Below, piece after piece: positions 31,684 through 39,699 of a DNA stretch of 48,743 nt. The translations under genes and the position numbers were made by a program. Location: positions 1 through 48,743 of the forward strand of contig DAHUZE010000022.1 of NCBI GenBank assembly GCA_027306755.1. Reading direction: 5' to 3'. How positions within the stretch are numbered: the stretch's first letter is position 1; each line of letters opens with the position of its first letter. The DNA is from Acidimicrobiaceae bacterium (lineage in GTDB: Bacteria > Actinomycetota > Acidimicrobiia > Acidimicrobiales > RAAP-2). A model generated the notes under the pieces. It ran no database searches. It was not told the DNA's origin and was given only the letters and a program-made list of their open reading frames with translations.

Positions 31684-32676
31684 ATGCCCAAGATGAACAA
31701 CGCACCTGCGAGCCCTGCATCGGGAGCAGCTCATGAGGCGGGACCGGCAAGCGCCCCGGCCCGTCACGGACGGCACGGCCGGACGCTGCGCCACTCGGCT
31801 GCAGGGCTGAGCGCCTTCGCCATCGCTGGGGGCGGTCTCCTGGCGGCGGCCCCGGCCGCATCTGCCGCCAGCACCGCACCGACACACGGGACGACGACTT
31901 GCGCCGTGGCTGGCGACGAGTGCACCAACGCCATCAACTACGCCAACGCCAATGATGGTGGGGGCGCATCCGTCCTCGCCGTGGAGGCCGACACCGAGGC
32001 CCATGGCGGCACCGTGACCCACCGGGTGTTCGACATCCGGATGAAGACGAACAACGGGATCTACAGCATCCACGTCTACCGCAACGACAACGCCCCCTAC
32101 AGCGACTCCGTGTGGTGGCAGAAGCTGGCTGAGAACCAGAACGCCGGCGGCGGCACAAGCGGCGGCTCGACCGGCGGCACAAGCGGCGGCTCGACCGGCG
32201 GCACAAGCGGCGGCTCGACCGGCGCAACGGTGTCCGATTCGCCCGCGATCTCTGCCACACAGGCAGCCACGGACGCGACCAACTTCGTGACCGGCCAGGG
32301 GCGGCAGGTGCTCGGGGTGAAGCACAACCAGCTCAAGTCGCAGGGCCAGAAGGACTACTACCAGGTCAAGCTGCAGCTGGGCGAGAACGGACGGAAGTCC
32401 GGCACGACCAACGTCTGGGTTGACGCCACCTCCTCGGCCGGTACCGTCACCGCCGCCTCGGGCAGCGGGCTCAGCTACCGCGACGGCAACCTCGTGCCGG
32501 CCGCAACTGCCCAGGCCAACGCTGTGAAGGCTGCCGGTGGCGGCAACGCCTACAAGACAAACATCAACGGTGGCAAGTGGCGCTGGTACTGGGTGTTCGT
32601 GCGCAACGGCAGCACCAAGTACAAGATCGGCGTCGACGCCGTGACCGGGGCCGTCACCCAGATGCGTCAGAACTGA
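31684..32676 (+). CDS. Exported two-domain PepSY-like surface protein
   Basis: 330 aa. The N-terminal signal (LRHSAAGLSAFAIAGGGLLAAAPAASA) has an AxA-type cleavage site. The first domain (about 68-155) contains two Cys (TTCAVAGDEC) and a PepSY-like strand-helix-strand pattern. A linker of three exact GGTSGGST-type repeats follows, then a second PepSY-like domain (ISATQAATDATNFVTGQGRQVLGVKHNQL, up to VWVDATSSAGTV) and a Trp/Tyr-rich end (KWRWYWVFVRNGSTKYKIGVD). ggagag precedes the ATG by 8 nt. No anchor motif is seen, so it may be free or wall-associated. Confidence 0.7.
   Translation: MPKMNNAPASPASGAAHEAGPASAPARHGRHGRTLRHSAAGLSAFAIAGGGLLAAAPAASAASTAPTHGTTTCAVAGDECTNAINYANANDGGGASVLAVEADTEAHGGTVTHRVFDIRMKTNNGIYSIHVYRNDNAPYSDSVWWQKLAENQNAGGGTSGGSTGGTSGGSTGGTSGGSTGATVSDSPAISATQAATDATNFVTGQGRQVLGVKHNQLKSQGQKDYYQVKLQLGENGRKSGTTNVWVDATSSAGTVTAASGSGLSYRDGNLVPAATAQANAVKAAGGGNAYKTNINGGKWRWYWVFVRNGSTKYKIGVDAVTGAVTQMRQN
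32149..32220. repeat. Three exact 24-nt tandem repeats in the PepSY gene
   Basis: The unit ggcggcacaagcggcggctc+gacc occurs three times without a mismatch (32149-32172, 32173-32196, 32197-32220). It encodes the Gly/Ser/Thr linker between the two domains. Confidence 0.95.
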
Positions 32677-32682
32677 CGGAGC

Positions 32683-32700
32683 TGGTCCGCCTCAGGACCA
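32683..32700. terminator. Stem-loop between converging genes
   Basis: TGGTCC and GGACCA form a perfect 6-bp stem with a 6-nt loop, 7 nt after the PepSY gene stop and before the converging regulator gene. There is no T-tract, as is common in GC-rich actinobacteria. Confidence 0.4.
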
Positions 32701-32711
32701 ACCACCGGTGA

Positions 32712-33750
32712 CTACGTGCCGGGGGAACGGTGTGACTCGTCGTCACCCGGCCCCCGGCACTGGTCGCGCCCGGGGCCCGGGTGGGCGCCCAAGGGACCAA
32801 CGGCCGGACCGGCGGGGCTCCTCTGTGACGCCGGGCGTACGGCGAGCCCGTCGCCCGCAGGGGTGAGGTGCTGGTCCGCGCCAGCGAGCGCCAGCTCCGC
32901 CCACATCACCTTGCCCTGGATGGTCGGTGCGACCCCCCAGCGGTCCGACAGGGCGGCTACGAGCTCGAGCCCCCTCCCACCGAGCGAGGCGGGATCTCGG
33001 CGACGCATCGACGGCGCGCCGTCGCCGGCGTCGGTCACCTCGATGCGGAGGGTGCGGTCACCGGCCTGCAGGGTCACGTCGAAGGGCGACCGGGCATGGA
33101 CGATGGCGTTGGTGGCCAGCTCGGCGACGACCACTGCCGCGCCGGCAACGAGGTCGGGGCTGGCGCCCCACGCAGCGAGGGCCTGGGCGACAGACCGCCG
33201 GACCGCACTGCTGGCCGTCGCCGTCAGGACACAGCAATGCGGCTCGATCGTCGCCGCGCGGCACGGTGGGGTGACCGGTTCGCCTCCGCTCAGATGGCCG
33301 TCGGCGTAATGCCGCGGCGCGACCACCTCGTCGTGCGATCGGCAGACCGCCCGGACCGCCGCCAACCGGTCGACGCTCCCCAGAGCGGCCACGGGGTAGG
33401 CGCAGAGCAGGGGCAATCCCACCTTGCGTCGCAGCTGGTTCCATACCGCCTCGAGGGCGACGGCGCCAGCCATGTCCCCCTGCTGCCACAACAGGGACAC
33501 CATCTCCCCGAAGGCCCGGACGGGATGCCCGCGCGATACCTCGTCCAGGAGACCGCCGACAGCGGCTTCGAACCGTCGCCCGTCGACGTGCCGGTCGTAG
33601 TAAGGCGCTGAGGAGATCCTCGGCGTCCACGCAGCGCAGGCGGCCGGCAGAAGGGCCCAAGGTGGTCTCGAGCTTTGCCAGGTGGGCGGCAGTGCCGACT
33701 GCGAGTGCCCGTTCACCCGCGCCGCTGCTGCGACAACCACTGAACGCGGC
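32712..33750 (-). pseudogene. MEDS-domain/HATPase regulator (anti-sigma-factor-like), frameshifted
   Basis: The main frame holds the second half of a MEDS sensor domain (DGRRFEAAVGGLLDEVSRGHPVRAFGEMVSLLWQQGDMAGAVALE, LLCAYPV) and a HATPase_c_2 kinase domain (VVVAELATNAIVHARSPF, EVTDAGDGAPSMR, GGRGLELVAALSDRWGV). The first MEDS half is in another frame (GERALAVGTAAHLAKLETTLG..GRLRCVDAEDLLSA). A single extra base at 33602 or 33603 separates them: without it, SA joins YYDRHVDG. The very N terminus is also missing or degraded. Such proteins act as stress-sensing anti-sigma kinases. The HATPase part alone might still be made from an internal start. Confidence 0.7.
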
Positions 33751-33810
33751 CGCCGTCCCTTCACCCGGAGGCGGGCGAACCGTTCGGAGCCGGGAGCCGT
33801 CGTCACGTGG

Positions 33811-34761
33811 TCAGGTCTCGGGGCGCTCCCGCTCCAAGCGCAAGCGGTGGGGGACCTGCAACAGCCGGAGGAAGGTGACGAGCCCAATGCCTCCGGCGAG
33901 GTTTCCGAGCGCCGCCCAGCCTGCCGACAGCGCCCACTGGCCGTAGCCGAACCCCGCGTGCCCGGTGTGGAGCGCCGCGAACATGACAAGGGATGCGACG
34001 ATGGTGTGGTTGAGCTTCCCAGCCCCGAGGAGGAACCCGGTCATCTCGGCAGCGACCACCGGGGCCAGGACCGAGTCGCTGCTGTGCTGCATCCAGGTCA
34101 TCAGCGTGATGACCACGCCGCCGAGGACCGCCAACGCGAATGCGCGGCCGCCGAGGCCGATCGTCACCGCGTAGTAGCGCCCGGCGGCCGCCGCCGTGGA
34201 CCGGAGGCTCGGAAGGCCGGCGACGATGAGGTAGGTGATCACCCATCCGGCCGCCAGGTTGGCGACGAACGTCACCACCCAGAGCCGGATGAGCGAATGC
34301 AGCTTCCCCTTCCGTGCGATGACTGCCCCTACAGGGAGCAGGAAGCCTTCGGTGAACAGCTCGCTTCTGGCCAGGGCCAGTGCAATGAAGCCCACGCCGA
34401 ACGCCAGCCCGCCGAGCAGGGCGCTGTGCGTCTCTTGCTCGGTCAGCAGCAGGGCGAGCACCCCGATGCCTATGTCGACGCCACCGACCAGGCCGGTGGC
34501 CACCAGCACGACGGGTCCGCGCCGCAGCCTCCGCCGTCCTTCTTCGATGCTGCGGCGAAAGGTGTTCTCGGGGGTCAGCTCCTCGGTCTCGGGCCGATCC
34601 TCTTCGACCGGTCGCACCGTGCCGGAAGGGCTTGTCCACCCAGGCGCTGCCTCTTCCGAACCGGCAGGCGCGGCTGTGCCTACCGGTTCGGCAGGCGCGG
34701 CTGTGCCTACCGGTCCGGCAGGCACAGCGGAAGCACTTTCGGGGCGTCGGAAGCGTCGCAT
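33811..34761 (-). CDS. Formate/nitrite transporter-family channel
   Basis: About 316 aa. An Ala/Pro/Gly-rich N-terminal tail of about 55 residues with a duplicated VGTAAPA unit precedes ENTFRRSIEEGRRRLRRGP and six hydrophobic helices. The signature segments are LARSELFTEGFLLPVGAV and GNLAGGIGLVTFLRLLQV, and the arrangement matches the YfdC-like branch of the FNT family. These are pentameric anion channels (formate, nitrite, hydrosulfide). The start is ATG 34761 with ggtagg upstream; an in-frame GTG two codons earlier is possible. Confidence 0.85.
   Translation of the reverse strand: MRRFRRPESASAVPAGPVGTAAPAEPVGTAAPAGSEEAAPGWTSPSGTVRPVEEDRPETEELTPENTFRRSIEEGRRRLRRGPVVLVATGLVGGVDIGIGVLALLLTEQETHSALLGGLAFGVGFIALALARSELFTEGFLLPVGAVIARKGKLHSLIRLWVVTFVANLAAGWVITYLIVAGLPSLRSTAAAAGRYYAVTIGLGGRAFALAVLGGVVITLMTWMQHSSDSVLAPVVAAEMTGFLLGAGKLNHTIVASLVMFAALHTGHAGFGYGQWALSAGWAALGNLAGGIGLVTFLRLLQVPHRLRLERERPET
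34662..34715. repeat. Two 27-nt tandem repeats at the 5' end of the channel gene
   Basis: Copies at 34662-34688 and 34689-34715 differ only in the last base. They encode the repeated Gly-Thr-Ala-Ala-Pro-Ala part of the disordered N-terminal tail. A partial third unit follows. Confidence 0.85.
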
Positions 34762-34954
34762 CGGCACTACCTACCCGGATCGTGCTGACCCCAGCGCTCT
34801 TGGGCCATCCGGTTGACTACGGTCCGCCCCGGAGATCGGTCGCCCCTGGTGGGCGCCACCCGGAGGGGGTCGGGCCCGGCACCGTATCTCACCCCTCTGG
34901 CTCGACCTGGGCGGCGCCACCTTCCTCGCTTGTCGTCCCGTACGGGCCCATCGC

Positions 34955-35330
34955 CTACGTCATGGCGCCGTGGGCGGCATCGAGAGACTGCTGCATCTGT
35001 TGTGGCGTGTCGTCCAAGCCCATGTGGTCGCGGAAGATGCGCGCCGGCGACGCCATGTCCTCGGTGTCGGGCCAGCGGTTGGGCTCCCACAGCCCGCTCC
35101 GGCGCAGGGAATTGGCGCAGTGGATGAAGGCCCGTGCCGACCGTGAGGAAGACCACGACGTTGGGAGCCAGTGTTGCGACGTGGCACCGCCCGAGCAGCG
35201 ACGGTTCCGTCGTGACCTCGGCCCGCCCCACCACCCGGAGCGTCGCTCCCACTCCTGGGACGAAGAACAGCAGGGAGGCGCCCGGCGACCGGACGAGATT
35301 GCTGAGGGAGTCGTTGCGGTTGTTGCCGAC
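34955..35330 (-). pseudogene. Pyridoxamine 5'-phosphate oxidase-family protein, truncated and frameshifted
   Basis: The first frame reads VGNNRNDSLSNLVRSPGASL then LFFVPGVGATLRVVGRAEVT and VVVFLTVGT. The second frame continues AFIHCANSLRRSGLWEPNRWPDTEDMASPARIFRDHMGLDD to a stop at 34955. One extra base in the CCC run at 35131-35133 (plus strand) accounts for the shift. The motif order fits the split-barrel flavin-binding family often labelled PPOX or MSMEG_1061-like. The usual 60-70 N-terminal residues are absent because the amidase-like gene ends at 35334. Confidence 0.75.
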
Positions 35331-35333
35331 AAG

Positions 35334-36593
35334 TCACCCGCGTCCTGACGGCTGGCGTCGACTCCGCCGGGCGGTCGGGCGGCCGCGGGCGCGGGTCCCG
35401 CGCGCCCCGCTTGAACCGCCCCTGCCCCGGACGTGGAAGTACTGCCCGACGGCCTGGGCCATCCCGAGCGCGACGGCAGTGCGGCCGGCGCTGCTCACGG
35501 CGATCGACCCTTCGAAGGGATCGGACACGTACAGGGGTTCGATGAGGGCACCTGGCATCTTGCTCGGGGTTGTGAACCACCCCGGCACCCCGGGTCCCAG
35601 AAGCAGGAGATGCGGGTAGGCGGCGGCGGTTGTTGTGAGCGGCTGGCCGCCCAGTGTGGCGTCTGTCTGGACGCCGTCGTTGGGGATCTGCCACCCGTGG
35701 GCGTTCAGGTGCGCCAAGACGTCGTTCTGCAGCAGGGAGGCGAACGCCTTGCTCTTGGCGGCGAAGGGGCGGCTGGCATCGTACGCAGTCAGGCTGCCGG
35801 CATCGAGCGGTGTAGTCCCCGCGTCGAGGTAGATGCCGACAAGCAGTGTGGCGCGAGCCTCGTTGGCGCACTGGTCACGGGCGGCAATGTCGGCGCGTGC
35901 GCCCTGTGCCGAGAGCACGCCTGTTGTCAGGTCCGACGCCGTAAGGCGCACCACCTCGGTGGCGATGGTGCGGGACAGGACGACGCGGAACCCCTCGGCA
36001 GTGAGCAGGCGCATCGTGGCGAGCGCAATGGCCAGGTTCGTCGGCGCCTCGTAGATGGTCCTTCCTGTTTGGGTCACCCCGGCGCCGCCCGGGTCGATGC
36101 TGCCGTGGCCGGCGTCGATGAACACCGTGCGGTGGACGTTTCCGCGAGTCGGCCCGAACGCGACGCACGCTCCGGGCTCGAAGGACCGGCGGTCCACCGG
36201 CACGCCGCCCTTGTCGACCCCGGTTCCGGATCGGGGCCCAGCACGCGACCCGTCGGGTCGCCGACCGCTCGCGTTCACAGCCCGGGTCGGGCCCGAGGCG
36301 CCAGCGACGGCCGGGTTGGCCACCGTCGAGCTTCCTGCCGCAGTGACGAGGGCGAGCAACACCCCGACGGCAGTGGCATGCCGCACACGGGGGCCACGGA
36401 GCGGGCGCAGCCGGTGGCCCGGAGGTCGCGACCGCCCCCGCCACTTCCGGAACGCCGCGCCCGCCACCACGGCCACGGTACGCCGCCGGGAAGCCCAGCG
36501 TGCGTCGGGTTCCCGGAGCGCCGGCTGACCCCACCTCCCGACCCGACCCCACCTCCCCGACGCTCCGGCCCGACTCCTGGCGTAGCGCGGCAT
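35334..36593 (-). CDS. Exported N-acetylmuramoyl-L-alanine amidase-like (Amidase_3) protein
   Basis: Up to 419 aa from ATG 36593; the long Arg-rich leader makes a later start possible. A hydrophobic segment (ATAVGVLLALVTAAGSSTVA) is followed by a spacer and an Amidase_3 fold: VFIDAGHGSIDPGG (first zinc His, about residue 163), YEAPTNLAIALATMRLL, ADIAARDQCANEA, and the late Glu in GALIEPLYVSD. Where the family has SIHxN with the second zinc His, this protein reads LLVGIYLDAG (Tyr about 255). Activity is therefore uncertain: it may be a non-catalytic wall-binding relative. The C terminus is Arg/Gly-rich. Confidence 0.75.
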   Translation of the reverse strand: MPRYARSRAGASGRWGRVGRWGQPALREPDARWASRRRTVAVVAGAAFRKWRGRSRPPGHRLRPLRGPRVRHATAVGVLLALVTAAGSSTVANPAVAGASGPTRAVNASGRRPDGSRAGPRSGTGVDKGGVPVDRRSFEPGACVAFGPTRGNVHRTVFIDAGHGSIDPGGAGVTQTGRTIYEAPTNLAIALATMRLLTAEGFRVVLSRTIATEVVRLTASDLTTGVLSAQGARADIAARDQCANEARATLLVGIYLDAGTTPLDAGSLTAYDASRPFAAKSKAFASLLQNDVLAHLNAHGWQIPNDGVQTDATLGGQPLTTTAAAYPHLLLLGPGVPGWFTTPSKMPGALIEPLYVSDPFEGSIAVSSAGRTAVALGMAQAVGQYFHVRGRGGSSGARGTRARGRPTARRSRRQPSGRG

Positions 36594-36598
36594 AGCCT
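36593..36598 (+). promoter_or_regulatory. -10 box for the MFS transporter gene
   Basis: TAGCCT ends 6 nt before GTG 36605, and no ribosome-binding site is seen. It overlaps the start codon of the divergent amidase-like gene. Confidence 0.4.
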
Positions 36599-36604
36599 CG
36601 CTCT

Positions 36605-38080
36605 GTGGAGGGTGTGCGCGACGACAAGGTCGAGCCGGTGCCGTCCGGAGGAGGTCCCGGGGGGCTGATCCTCTACAGATGGACCGACCCGGCCGTGGTC
36701 GCGCTGGCGCTGCTCGGTCTGGTAGCCGGGATCGGCCCGTTCGGGGCCGTGGCTGCACTGGGGAGCGTGGCCAAGACGTTCGGGCACGTCACCGGCGGTG
36801 CGACGTTCGCCGACGAGGTCGGCCTCTCGGGGACCCTGTTGGGCGTTGGCCTGGCCATCATCCGTGCCGCGTCGTTCCTGGGGCTCCCGCTGGCCGCGCT
36901 CGCCGACCGGCTCGGGCGGCGTCCTGTGCTGATCAGCACCACCGCAATCGGCCTCGGTCTGACGGTGCTGACCGTGGTGAGCCCCAGCTACTGGTGGTTC
37001 GTGGTGATATTCGCCATCGGACGGCCGTTCCTGAGCGCCACGGTAGGGCTCACGCAGGTGGGCGCAGTCGAGCTGACGTCGTCGGCGCAGCGGGCCAAGG
37101 CGGTATCGCTGGTGGCGGCCGGGTACGCGGTGGGCGCGGGCCTGACGGCGATCATCCACAGCCTTGCAGCCAAGTCGCTTGGCTTCCGCGGCATCTTCGC
37201 CCTGGCAGCGGTGCCGCTCGTGCTCTTCCCATTGGTTGCCCGGCGTGTGGTTGAACCCGACCGGTTCGCTCGGGAGCGGACCGCCGACGCCCAGCCGGTG
37301 CTCGGGCCGGTGGCGCGCCCGTTCCGCCGCCGGCTGCTCATCGTGGCCCTCATGGCATTCGCGGTGTCGGTCATCACCGGCCCGGCAAACACCCTCGTCT
37401 TCGTCTACGCCCAGAACTTCCTGCACCTGGGGGGCATCGTCACGAGCGGCATGGTGGTGGCGGCGGGGGTGGCGGGGCTCGGGGGCCTCTTGCTCGGGCG
37501 GTGGCTGGCCGACCGAGTGGGCCGGCGCCCCACGGTGGCGCTGGCTGTGGCGGCGATGGCGGTGTCGGGCACGATCGCCTATTCCGGCTCGTCCTGGGCC
37601 CTCTTCGTCGGGTACGTCGCGGGCGTCAGCTCCGGCGCTGTCTTCGCGCCGGCCGGGGGAGCCTTGGCCAATGAGCTCTTCCCGACGCAGGTCCGAGCCT
37701 CCGTGGCAGGGTGGTACATCGGGGCAGGGGTGGCGGGTGCGGTCGGCGGCTTGCTGGCGTTCGGAGCGGTGGCCGACGTCGGCCGGTCGGGCAACCACGC
37801 CGGCCTGGCTGCCGCGGTCGTGTTCCTGCCCATGGTGCTGGCCACGGGGCTCCTGCTGCTGCTGCCCGAGACCAGGGCCCGGGAGCCCGAGGAGCTCTGG
37901 GGGGTGCCCCCAGGCACCGGCGCATCACCGGGCGAAGAAGTGCACGCCCAGCCAGATCCACCCCGCGACCACAAGCAGGCGAACCCACCGGCTTCGGTTG
38001 AGCAGGGCGGCGGAGGCCCGTCCTGGGCGACGGACCGTCTTCCCGGCGAGCCTCCAGCCTCGGAGGGCGGCAAGCTCTGA
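36605..38080 (+). CDS. Major facilitator superfamily transporter
   Basis: 491 aa with twelve hydrophobic helices. MFS motif A appears in both halves (ALADRLGRRPVLI and WLADRVGRRPTVAL), a long cytosolic loop (about 215-240) separates the halves, and the signature FPTQVRASVAGWYIGAGVAGAVGG lies in the second half. This is consistent with a metabolite/proton symporter or drug exporter; the substrate is unknown. After the last TM helix comes a hydrophilic tail of about 70 residues rich in Pro/Glu/Gly. The tail lies opposite the last 156 nt of a gene on the other strand, so its length may be a product of that overlap. Confidence 0.88.
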   Translation: MEGVRDDKVEPVPSGGGPGGLILYRWTDPAVVALALLGLVAGIGPFGAVAALGSVAKTFGHVTGGATFADEVGLSGTLLGVGLAIIRAASFLGLPLAALADRLGRRPVLISTTAIGLGLTVLTVVSPSYWWFVVIFAIGRPFLSATVGLTQVGAVELTSSAQRAKAVSLVAAGYAVGAGLTAIIHSLAAKSLGFRGIFALAAVPLVLFPLVARRVVEPDRFARERTADAQPVLGPVARPFRRRLLIVALMAFAVSVITGPANTLVFVYAQNFLHLGGIVTSGMVVAAGVAGLGGLLLGRWLADRVGRRPTVALAVAAMAVSGTIAYSGSSWALFVGYVAGVSSGAVFAPAGGALANELFPTQVRASVAGWYIGAGVAGAVGGLLAFGAVADVGRSGNHAGLAAAVVFLPMVLATGLLLLLPETRAREPEELWGVPPGTGASPGEEVHAQPDPPRDHKQANPPASVEQGGGGPSWATDRLPGEPPASEGGKL

Positions 38081-38140
38081 GGCCGCCGCGGCCAGGGCGA
38101 CGAACGCCCATACGCCGTACACGCTGAAGGCCCAGGTCAT
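37925..38140 (-). CDS. Small two-TM protein, DUF6186-like
   Basis: 71 aa: TM helix (WAFSVYGVWAFVALAAAASELAAL), a basic loop (RGWRLAGKTVRRPGRASAALLNRSRW) and a second TM ending in WLGVHFFAR. The short length, Arg-rich loop and terminal HFFAR fit a small actinobacterial membrane family (DUF6186-like). ATG 38140 overlaps the stop of the upstream membrane gene (ATGA). Its 3' 156 nt are antisense to the end of the MFS gene. Confidence 0.65.
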   Translation of the reverse strand: MTWAFSVYGVWAFVALAAAASELAALRGWRLAGKTVRRPGRASAALLNRSRWVRLLVVAGWIWLGVHFFAR

Positions 38141-38697
38141 GACCGGACCAGCCACCAGCCGCCGGCGAGCCACCCGAAGAACGCCGCCGCCTCGACGGCA
38201 CGGTGACGGAAGAGCACCTCGACGCCGGAGCTGATGGTGGGGTAGCTGCTGCGGCTCCCGCCGTGGAAGTAGGAGGCGAGCTCGACCGCGACGACGACCG
38301 CGGACAGCGCGAGCCACGGGACAGCGGTCGCGGAGGGGACGTGGTCGGCTGAGCGCCCGGCCGGGATCCCGCTCGGTGCCCGCACCCGAGGTGCCCCAGC
38401 ACGGCGACGGAGCACCACCAAGCCACAGAGCCCGGCGGCCGGGACCGCCACGGCCGCGTAGGCCTGCGAGCTAAAGGGTGCCGTGCCCGACGCCCAGGCG
38501 GCATAGGTCCCGGCCCCAGCCACGACCAGTACCACGACCAGCGTGGCCGGGCGCGCCGCGTGTCGCTCAGCAGCCGTGCGTGCCGCTCCCTGAGGCAGCG
38601 CCGCCGCGTTCGGCCGAGGCGCACGTCCGGGCTCTGGATGGCGCCGCCATGCCGGCGCGGTCGGCCGCGCCGAGCGGATCGATCTCGAGCCGGACAC
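38137..38697 (-). CDS. Membrane protein of unknown function
   Basis: Up to 186 aa. The hydrophobic segments ATLVVVLVVAGAGTYAAWASG, AYAAVAVPAAGLCGLVVL, WLALSAVVVAVELASYF and VEAAAFFGWLAGGWWLV make four helices; the motif SYFHGGSRSSYPTISSGVE lies between the last two. The first 45 residues overlap the end of the exonuclease-like gene in a different frame, so translation may start further in at a non-ATG codon. It is coupled to the 71-aa gene by an ATGA overlap. No family was recognised. Confidence 0.6.
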   Translation of the reverse strand: MSGSRSIRSARPTAPAWRRHPEPGRAPRPNAAALPQGAARTAAERHAARPATLVVVLVVAGAGTYAAWASGTAPFSSQAYAAVAVPAAGLCGLVVLRRRAGAPRVRAPSGIPAGRSADHVPSATAVPWLALSAVVVAVELASYFHGGSRSSYPTISSGVEVLFRHRAVEAAAFFGWLAGGWWLVRS

Positions 38698-39586
38698 GCA
38701 CCGGGAGATGGTCCGACCCGGACGCCGGCAGCACCCGGGCCTCGGCCACGCGGAGCGGCCCGCGCACCAGCACGTGATCGACGTGGCTGTGCGGGCGCCA
38801 TGCCGGCCACGTCTTGGCCCGCAGCGCCCGGGACCATCCGGGGAAGAATGCCGTCACGGGAGGACCCCAGAGGTTCATGTCACCGGCCAGCACGGCGGGA
38901 CCCGGCCCGATGGTCGCCCGGAGGTGGCGCCGCAGGCGCAGGTAGTGGCGGAAGGCTCCGTAGGTGATGTGGGACATGTGCGTGCCCACCACGGTGACCG
39001 CGAACGGCCCGACCTGCACGGACACGATGACGGCGGCCCGTTGGGCACGGTCGCGCGCCAGCCGGCCGAGCTCGAATACCCGGGAGTGGTTGACCGGAAG
39101 GCGGCTCAGGACGGCGATACCCCAGTGCCCTCGTTGGGCGGAGCGGTACCGGGCCGAGCTCCGGACTCGGCTGCCGAAGGGCACCTCGCTGTCCAAGAAG
39201 ATGGCGTGGCTCGCACCCCTCCAGTCGAGGGATCGCATCCACCGTTCGTCGGCGCGGAGGTCCGGGCTGGCCAGACGTCCCCCGGCCAGCGGATGGGCGA
39301 GGACCTCGTACCCCATCGCCGCGGCTACCCGCTCCGCCGTCCCTGGGCCGCCCTCGGGCGACCAGCTCTCCTCCAGCACCAACACGTCGGCGTCGATCCC
39401 CTGCGCCGTGCCGACAACGTCGAACGGTCGTCCCCAACCGTCCACCCCGGCATGGACATTGAAGGTGGCGATCACGAAGGAGCCCGGACCCGCGGCGGCG
39501 GAGCCCGGGCGGTCACCCTCCTGAGGCGGCGTGCGGTCGGTGGAGCCGGTGTCTTCCACGGGACCACCGACGATACGCCCCCGCAT
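38567..39586 (-). CDS. Endonuclease/exonuclease/phosphatase-family protein
   Basis: Up to 339 aa. The EEP catalytic motifs are in order: ATFNVHAG (Asn), VLVLEES (metal Glu), VGTHMSHIT, GDMNLWGP (Asp/Asn), HVDHVLV and GSDHLPVRV (catalytic Asp-His). These enzymes cleave phosphodiester or phosphomonoester bonds in nucleic acids, lipids or inositides. No signal peptide or TM helix was found, so it is probably cytosolic. The first 35 residues are low-complexity, and a GTG at about 39559 is an alternative start, with TATCGT just upstream of it. Confidence 0.85.
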   Translation of the reverse strand: MRGRIVGGPVEDTGSTDRTPPQEGDRPGSAAAGPGSFVIATFNVHAGVDGWGRPFDVVGTAQGIDADVLVLEESWSPEGGPGTAERVAAAMGYEVLAHPLAGGRLASPDLRADERWMRSLDWRGASHAIFLDSEVPFGSRVRSSARYRSAQRGHWGIAVLSRLPVNHSRVFELGRLARDRAQRAAVIVSVQVGPFAVTVVGTHMSHITYGAFRHYLRLRRHLRATIGPGPAVLAGDMNLWGPPVTAFFPGWSRALRAKTWPAWRPHSHVDHVLVRGPLRVAEARVLPASGSDHLPVRVRLEIDPLGAADRAGMAAPSRARTCASAERGGAASGSGTHGC

Positions 39587-39686
39587 CTCGCCGGGGTGCC
39601 CCGTCCGCGCACCGCCCCACCCGCCAACCGGCCGCGCCGTACGTGAAGGCAGCGTTCTCTTGGACGAGGGGGCTGCCCACGGCCGG

Positions 39687-39692
39687 TACCAT
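39687..39692 (+). promoter_or_regulatory. -10 box for the aminotransferase operon
   Basis: TACCAT ends 7 nt before GTG 39700. It supports this start over an upstream GTG/ATG in the same frame. Confidence 0.45.
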
Positions 39693-39699
39693 CGCTGGG

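Noticed and set aside
32149-32220. Tandem repeat considered as a CRISPR array
   Set aside because: Units are directly adjacent with no spacers and are in frame within a secreted protein.
36275-37798. 507-codon minus-strand frame opposite the MFS transporter
   Set aside because: Composition is Arg/His/Gln-rich and featureless; the plus-strand frame has twelve TM helices and MFS motifs.
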